Shown here: piece by piece, positions 61,074-64,000 of the stretch
Position numbering within the stretch: the first letter of the stretch is position 1
How the letters are laid out: each line of letters starts with the position of its first letter
Assembly: GCF_014705615.1 (NCBI RefSeq)
Contig: NZ_JACXJA010000019.1
Span: 1-64,000 of the forward strand
Length of the DNA stretch: 64,000 nt
DNA from: Paenibacillus oceani
Lineage (GTDB): Bacteria > Bacillota > Bacilli > Paenibacillales > NBRC-103111
Reading direction: 5' to 3'
Program-made: the position numbers and the translations under genes
Notes under the pieces: generated by a model
The model's input: only the letters and a program-made list of their open reading frames with translations
Database searches by the model: none
What the model was told of the DNA's origin: nothing

Positions 61074-62978
61074 ATGTCCGAACAGCGTGCCGGGGGAAGG
61101 CGCGATCACCTATCGGATTCGATCAAAAGCAAGCTGGCGCTGCTGCCGGACAAGCCGGGCTGTTATTTGATGAAAAACGCGGAAGGCACGATCATTTACG
61201 TCGGTAAAGCGAAAGTGCTCAAAAACCGCGTCCGTTCGTATTTCTCGGGCAGTCATGACGGCAAGACGCAGCGTCTTGTTACGGAAATAAGCGACTTCGA
61301 ATATATCGTCACGGCGAGCAATATGGAAGCGCTCATTCTGGAATGCAATCTGATCAAGCAATACCATCCAAGATATAACGTTTTGCTGAAGGACGACAAG
61401 ACGTTTCCCTATATCAAAATTACGCAAGAAGCGCATCCGCGGCTCGAAGTGACCCGCAAAGTGTATAAGGACAAAGCGAAATATTTCGGCCCTTATCCGA
61501 ATGCGTTCGCGGCGCAGCAGACGAAGAAGCTGCTGGACCGTCTGTACCCGCTCCGCAAATGCAAGACGATCCCGGACCGGGTATGCCTGTACTACCATTT
61601 GGGACAATGCATCGCTCCTTGTGAATATGAGGTGCCGGCCGGCGAGTACGAGCGGATGGTGCAAGAGATCAGCAAGTTTCTGAACGGCGGCCATGTTGCG
61701 ATTAAGGAAGAGCTGACCCGGAAAATGCACCAGGCCGCCGAGGATTTGAACTTCGAGCGGGCCAAGGAGCTGCGCGATCAGATCGTCAGCATCGATGCGG
61801 TTATGGAGAAGCAGACGATCACGATGACCGATGCGGTCGATCGCGACGTGTTCGGTTACGCCGTTGACAAAGGGTGGATGTGCGTCCAAATCCTGTATAT
61901 GCGCCAAGGCAAAATGATCGAGCGGCATGTGACGCTGTTCCCGTATTACGGCGATGCGTACGAGGATTTCATTTCGTTCGTGACGCAGTATTACAGCGAC
62001 AACCCGGCGCTGCCGAAAGAAATCTTTTTGCCCTCGGCGGAGGAGAAGGAAGAACACGAAGCAGAACCAGCATCGGCCTCATCCGATACGAGCGAGCAGC
62101 ACAGCGAGCGCGAAGTGGCCGAATTGCTGGAGTCGTGGCTGCGGGTCAAAGTGCATCAGCCGCAGCGCGGACAGAAAAAGAAGCTGCTCGGAATGGCCGC
62201 CGACAACGCCCGTGTCGCGCTGGAGGAGAAGTTCCGGCTGATCGAACGCGACGAGGAGCGGACGGTCAAAGCGGTAGAGAGTCTGGGCGAATGGATCGGG
62301 ACCGGAACGATCCGCCGGATCGAGGCGTTCGACAACTCGAACATTCAAGGGACCGACCCGGTATCGGCGATGGTCGTGTTCGTGGACGGCAAGCCGGACC
62401 GCAAAGAATACCGCAAGTATAAAATTCGGACCGTGCAAGGACCGGACGACTACGAGACGATGCGCGAAGTAATCCGCCGCCGGTACGAGCGGGTGCTGAA
62501 AGAGCAGCTGCCGATGCCGGATCTGGTCGTTGTCGACGGAGGCAAAGGACAAATATCGGCGGCTATAGACGTGCTGGAGAATGAGCTGGGCTTGTACATT
62601 CCGGTGTGCGGTCTCGTCAAGGATGCGAAGCATAAGACTGCGCAGCTGATGATGGGCGATCCGCCGGACATCGTGCCGATTCGGCGCGACAGCCAGGAGT
62701 TTTACTTGCTCCAGCGCATCCAGGAGGAAGTGCACCGGTTTGCGATCACGTTCCACCGGGAGACCCGGGCCAAGTCGATGGTCGCCTCCCAGCTGGATTC
62801 GATTCCCGGGATCGGGGAGAAGCGGCGCAAGGCGCTGCTGAAACATTTCGGCTCACTTAAGAAGATTAAAGAAGCGGCTGTCGACGATTTTCGCCCGCTC
62901 GGCATCGGCGACAAGCTGGCGCGCGACATCCTCGCCGCCCTGCACGGACCTGGGGAGACCGCCGATTCGGACGCTTAA
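61074..62978 (+). CDS. uvrC: Excinuclease ABC subunit UvrC
   Basis: UvrC makes both incisions in nucleotide excision repair. ATG 61074 is preceded by AAGGAGGAA; the open frame starts earlier without a site. The 634-aa protein has a GIY-YIG nuclease domain (about 20-100, [21 protein letters not shown]), a Cys-containing region (C in LYPLRKC and [13 protein letters not shown]), a UVR motif ([20 protein letters not shown], about 220-245), the RNase H-like endonuclease ([17 protein letters not shown] with catalytic Asp) and a C-terminal HhH pair ([31 protein letters not shown]). Confidence 0.96.
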   Translation: MSEQRAGGRRDHLSDSIKSKLALLPDKPGCYLMKNAEGTIIYVGKAKVLKNRVRSYFSGSHDGKTQRLVTEISDFEYIVTASNMEALILECNLIKQYHPRYNVLLKDDKTFPYIKITQEAHPRLEVTRKVYKDKAKYFGPYPNAFAAQQTKKLLDRLYPLRKCKTIPDRVCLYYHLGQCIAPCEYEVPAGEYERMVQEISKFLNGGHVAIKEELTRKMHQAAEDLNFERAKELRDQIVSIDAVMEKQTITMTDAVDRDVFGYAVDKGWMCVQILYMRQGKMIERHVTLFPYYGDAYEDFISFVTQYYSDNPALPKEIFLPSAEEKEEHEAEPASASSDTSEQHSEREVAELLESWLRVKVHQPQRGQKKKLLGMAADNARVALEEKFRLIERDEERTVKAVESLGEWIGTGTIRRIEAFDNSNIQGTDPVSAMVVFVDGKPDRKEYRKYKIRTVQGPDDYETMREVIRRRYERVLKEQLPMPDLVVVDGGKGQISAAIDVLENELGLYIPVCGLVKDAKHKTAQLMMGDPPDIVPIRRDSQEFYLLQRIQEEVHRFAITFHRETRAKSMVASQLDSIPGIGEKRRKALLKHFGSLKKIKEAAVDDFRPLGIGDKLARDILAALHGPGETADSDA

Positions 62979-63030
62979 TGCGCACGGCTGAACAGCAATA
63001 GCTCTATTAACATTCTTACTTCTGCAAAAC

Positions 63031-63082
63031 AAACCAACCTCCGAATGCCGCTGCAGTGCAGCTTCTCGAAGGTTGGTTTTTT
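63031..63082. terminator. Bidirectional terminator
   Basis: AACCAACCT pairs with AGGTTGGTT with an inner GCTGCAGTGCAGC hairpin, followed by TTTTTTG. It separates uvrC and the converging protease gene. Confidence 0.85.
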
Positions 63083-63099
63083 GTTCCTAGGGCAGCAGT

Positions 63100-64000
63100 C
63101 TAGACGAGGTCCGGTTTCGACGTCCGGAAGCCGCCTCCGGAATCCGGCGGCGGATCGTCCGCTCGCGGCCCGGGACGCCGTGCGACCGTTTTGCCGTGCA
63201 GCCACTTGATCACGATGGCGACGAGGGCAGGCAGCGCGATATAAAACGCGCCGAGACCGACATACCCGGCTCCTCCCATGCCCATCAGCGAAAAGCTCAT
63301 CAGGATGCTGTCCACGATGGCGTGGGCGAACAACGCCGTCGCAAACCCGTACTTCAGGAATGCGTAGCCGAACAAGATGCCGAGAATCGTCACTTCCACG
63401 AACCGGGTGTACACCGGGTAGATCGGATACTGCGTATGGCTGAACGCCCAGATGACGCTTGGTATAACGACGGCCAGAAACGTATTGCGAAGCAGTTTCT
63501 TAAACAGGGCGATGCCGAAAAAACGGTAAATCGCTTCCTCGGAAATCGCCGCCGTCCAGGCCATAAGCGGAAAGATCCCCGGAAGCAGCATGTTAAGCGG
63601 CGATCCGGACGGGTCGTTCACCGCCCACATATCGAACCGGTGTTCAGCGGTGAAAAACAGCAGCGACTGCACTCCTAGCAAACCGAAGGCGAGCAGGTAG
63701 CCCCGTTTCATGCTGGACAGCGTATGAGCCCCGAAGCCCGGCTCTCTCCATCGCGGCCACAGCCGTCTTCCTTGTTCCCGCCACAGCGGATCGCCGGCGG
63801 CGAACGAGAAGTAACAGATGATCGCCATGATCGTAACGACGACCGTCATCAGAATCATGGTGACGACGGCGGCTTCGGTTGAGAAGAAGGGGTCCATGCC
63901 TTCGGCTTCAAGTGTTTTGAAGGCGGGAATCATATTGATATTGTTGATCCAGTACAACACCAGAAAGGTGGCCGTTAAGCCGATCCCTCGGACGAACGAG
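63100..64000 (-). CDS. CPBP family intramembrane protease (5' end beyond the window)
   Basis: The reading frame stays open to the window edge: upstream of the possible GTG at 63960 it continues with a hydrophobic stretch (GIGLTATFLVLYWINN), so the true start is probably outside. At least 300 aa. Membrane segments include about 40-62, 95-112, 128-150, 165-183, 190-215 and 225-260 of the visible part. The CPBP glutamate motif SEEAIYRFFG (EExxxR) and the second motif FSH, with FAHAIVDSILM, contain the catalytic Glu and His residues. Family members cleave prenylated or other membrane proteins or confer bacteriocin immunity. Confidence 0.85.
   Translation of the reverse strand, partial: SFVRGIGLTATFLVLYWINNINMIPAFKTLEAEGMDPFFSTEAAVVTMILMTVVVTIMAIICYFSFAAGDPLWREQGRRLWPRWREPGFGAHTLSSMKRGYLLAFGLLGVQSLLFFTAEHRFDMWAVNDPSGSPLNMLLPGIFPLMAWTAAISEEAIYRFFGIALFKKLLRNTFLAVVIPSVIWAFSHTQYPIYPVYTRFVEVTILGILFGYAFLKYGFATALFAHAIVDSILMSFSLMGMGGAGYVGLGAFYIALPALVAIVIKWLHGKTVARRPGPRADDPPPDSGGGFRTSKPDLV

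Overview
The window looks like chromosomal DNA of a Paenibacillus-type member of the Bacillales. The evidence is Gram-positive ribosome-binding sites throughout, lipobox SBPs with AraC/YesN regulators, SLH-anchored surface proteins, and a housekeeping set (dnaB-dnaI, trxA-uvrC, hemQ, yumC/yumB, yuiB, sda, ltaS) typical of that group. I saw no rRNA, tRNA, CRISPR array, prophage or insertion sequence.

Layout. 1-863: C-rich non-coding DNA with a 9-bp tandem repeat and one copy of a dispersed repeat. 864-5721: sugar ABC operon (two permeases, lipoprotein SBP, YesN-like response regulator). 5750-9035: zinc-ribbon protein, ferredoxin-NADP reductase, divergent type II NADH dehydrogenase with a candidate Rex box, and a small ORF. 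9174-18750: glycan catabolic operon (GH109-like oxidoreductase, sugar isomerase, DUF4838 protein, SBP, GH88/105-like hydrolase) flanked by two AraC regulators. 18951-23094: second operon (SBP, RraA-like, N-acetylneuraminate-lyase-like, Asp-box sialidase-like). 23229-26277: lipoprotein and a GH95 fucosidase with a clear promoter/operator. 27095-30094: DUF4855-SLH surface protein. 30380-33300: NamZ, tandem GNAT and PIG-L family proteins. 33508-34089: DUF975 membrane protein. 34311-42166: SLH lipoprotein and a 2179-aa secreted multidomain protein. 42347-46567: a ComQXPA-like quorum-sensing locus in a rearranged order. 46722-50976: LTA synthase, Sda checkpoint protein, HemQ, YuiB. 51075-56697: LacI regulator, SBP, tandem-hydrolase esterase, alpha/beta hydrolase. 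57465-64000: dnaB, dnaI, YqzM-like protein, trxA, uvrC and a CPBP protease that runs off the window.

Main discovery candidate. At 42347-46567 a ComQ-like prenyl synthase, a ComA-like response regulator and a 10-TM ComP-like kinase form one operon on the minus strand (comP-comA-comQ). Divergently, 94 bp away, lies an unannotated 55-codon ORF with a Shine-Dalgarno and its own terminator. Its product ends in Leu-Trp-Trp-Ser, so a Trp sits third from the C-terminus as in ComX of B. subtilis 168, yet the rest of the peptide does not resemble ComX. This looks like a prenylated-tryptophan pheromone system with novel gene order and novel signal sequence.

Much of the rest is scavenging of complex glycans: four lipoprotein SBPs, only one of which has permeases, are each linked to different intracellular enzymes, which suggests shared import machinery elsewhere in the genome.
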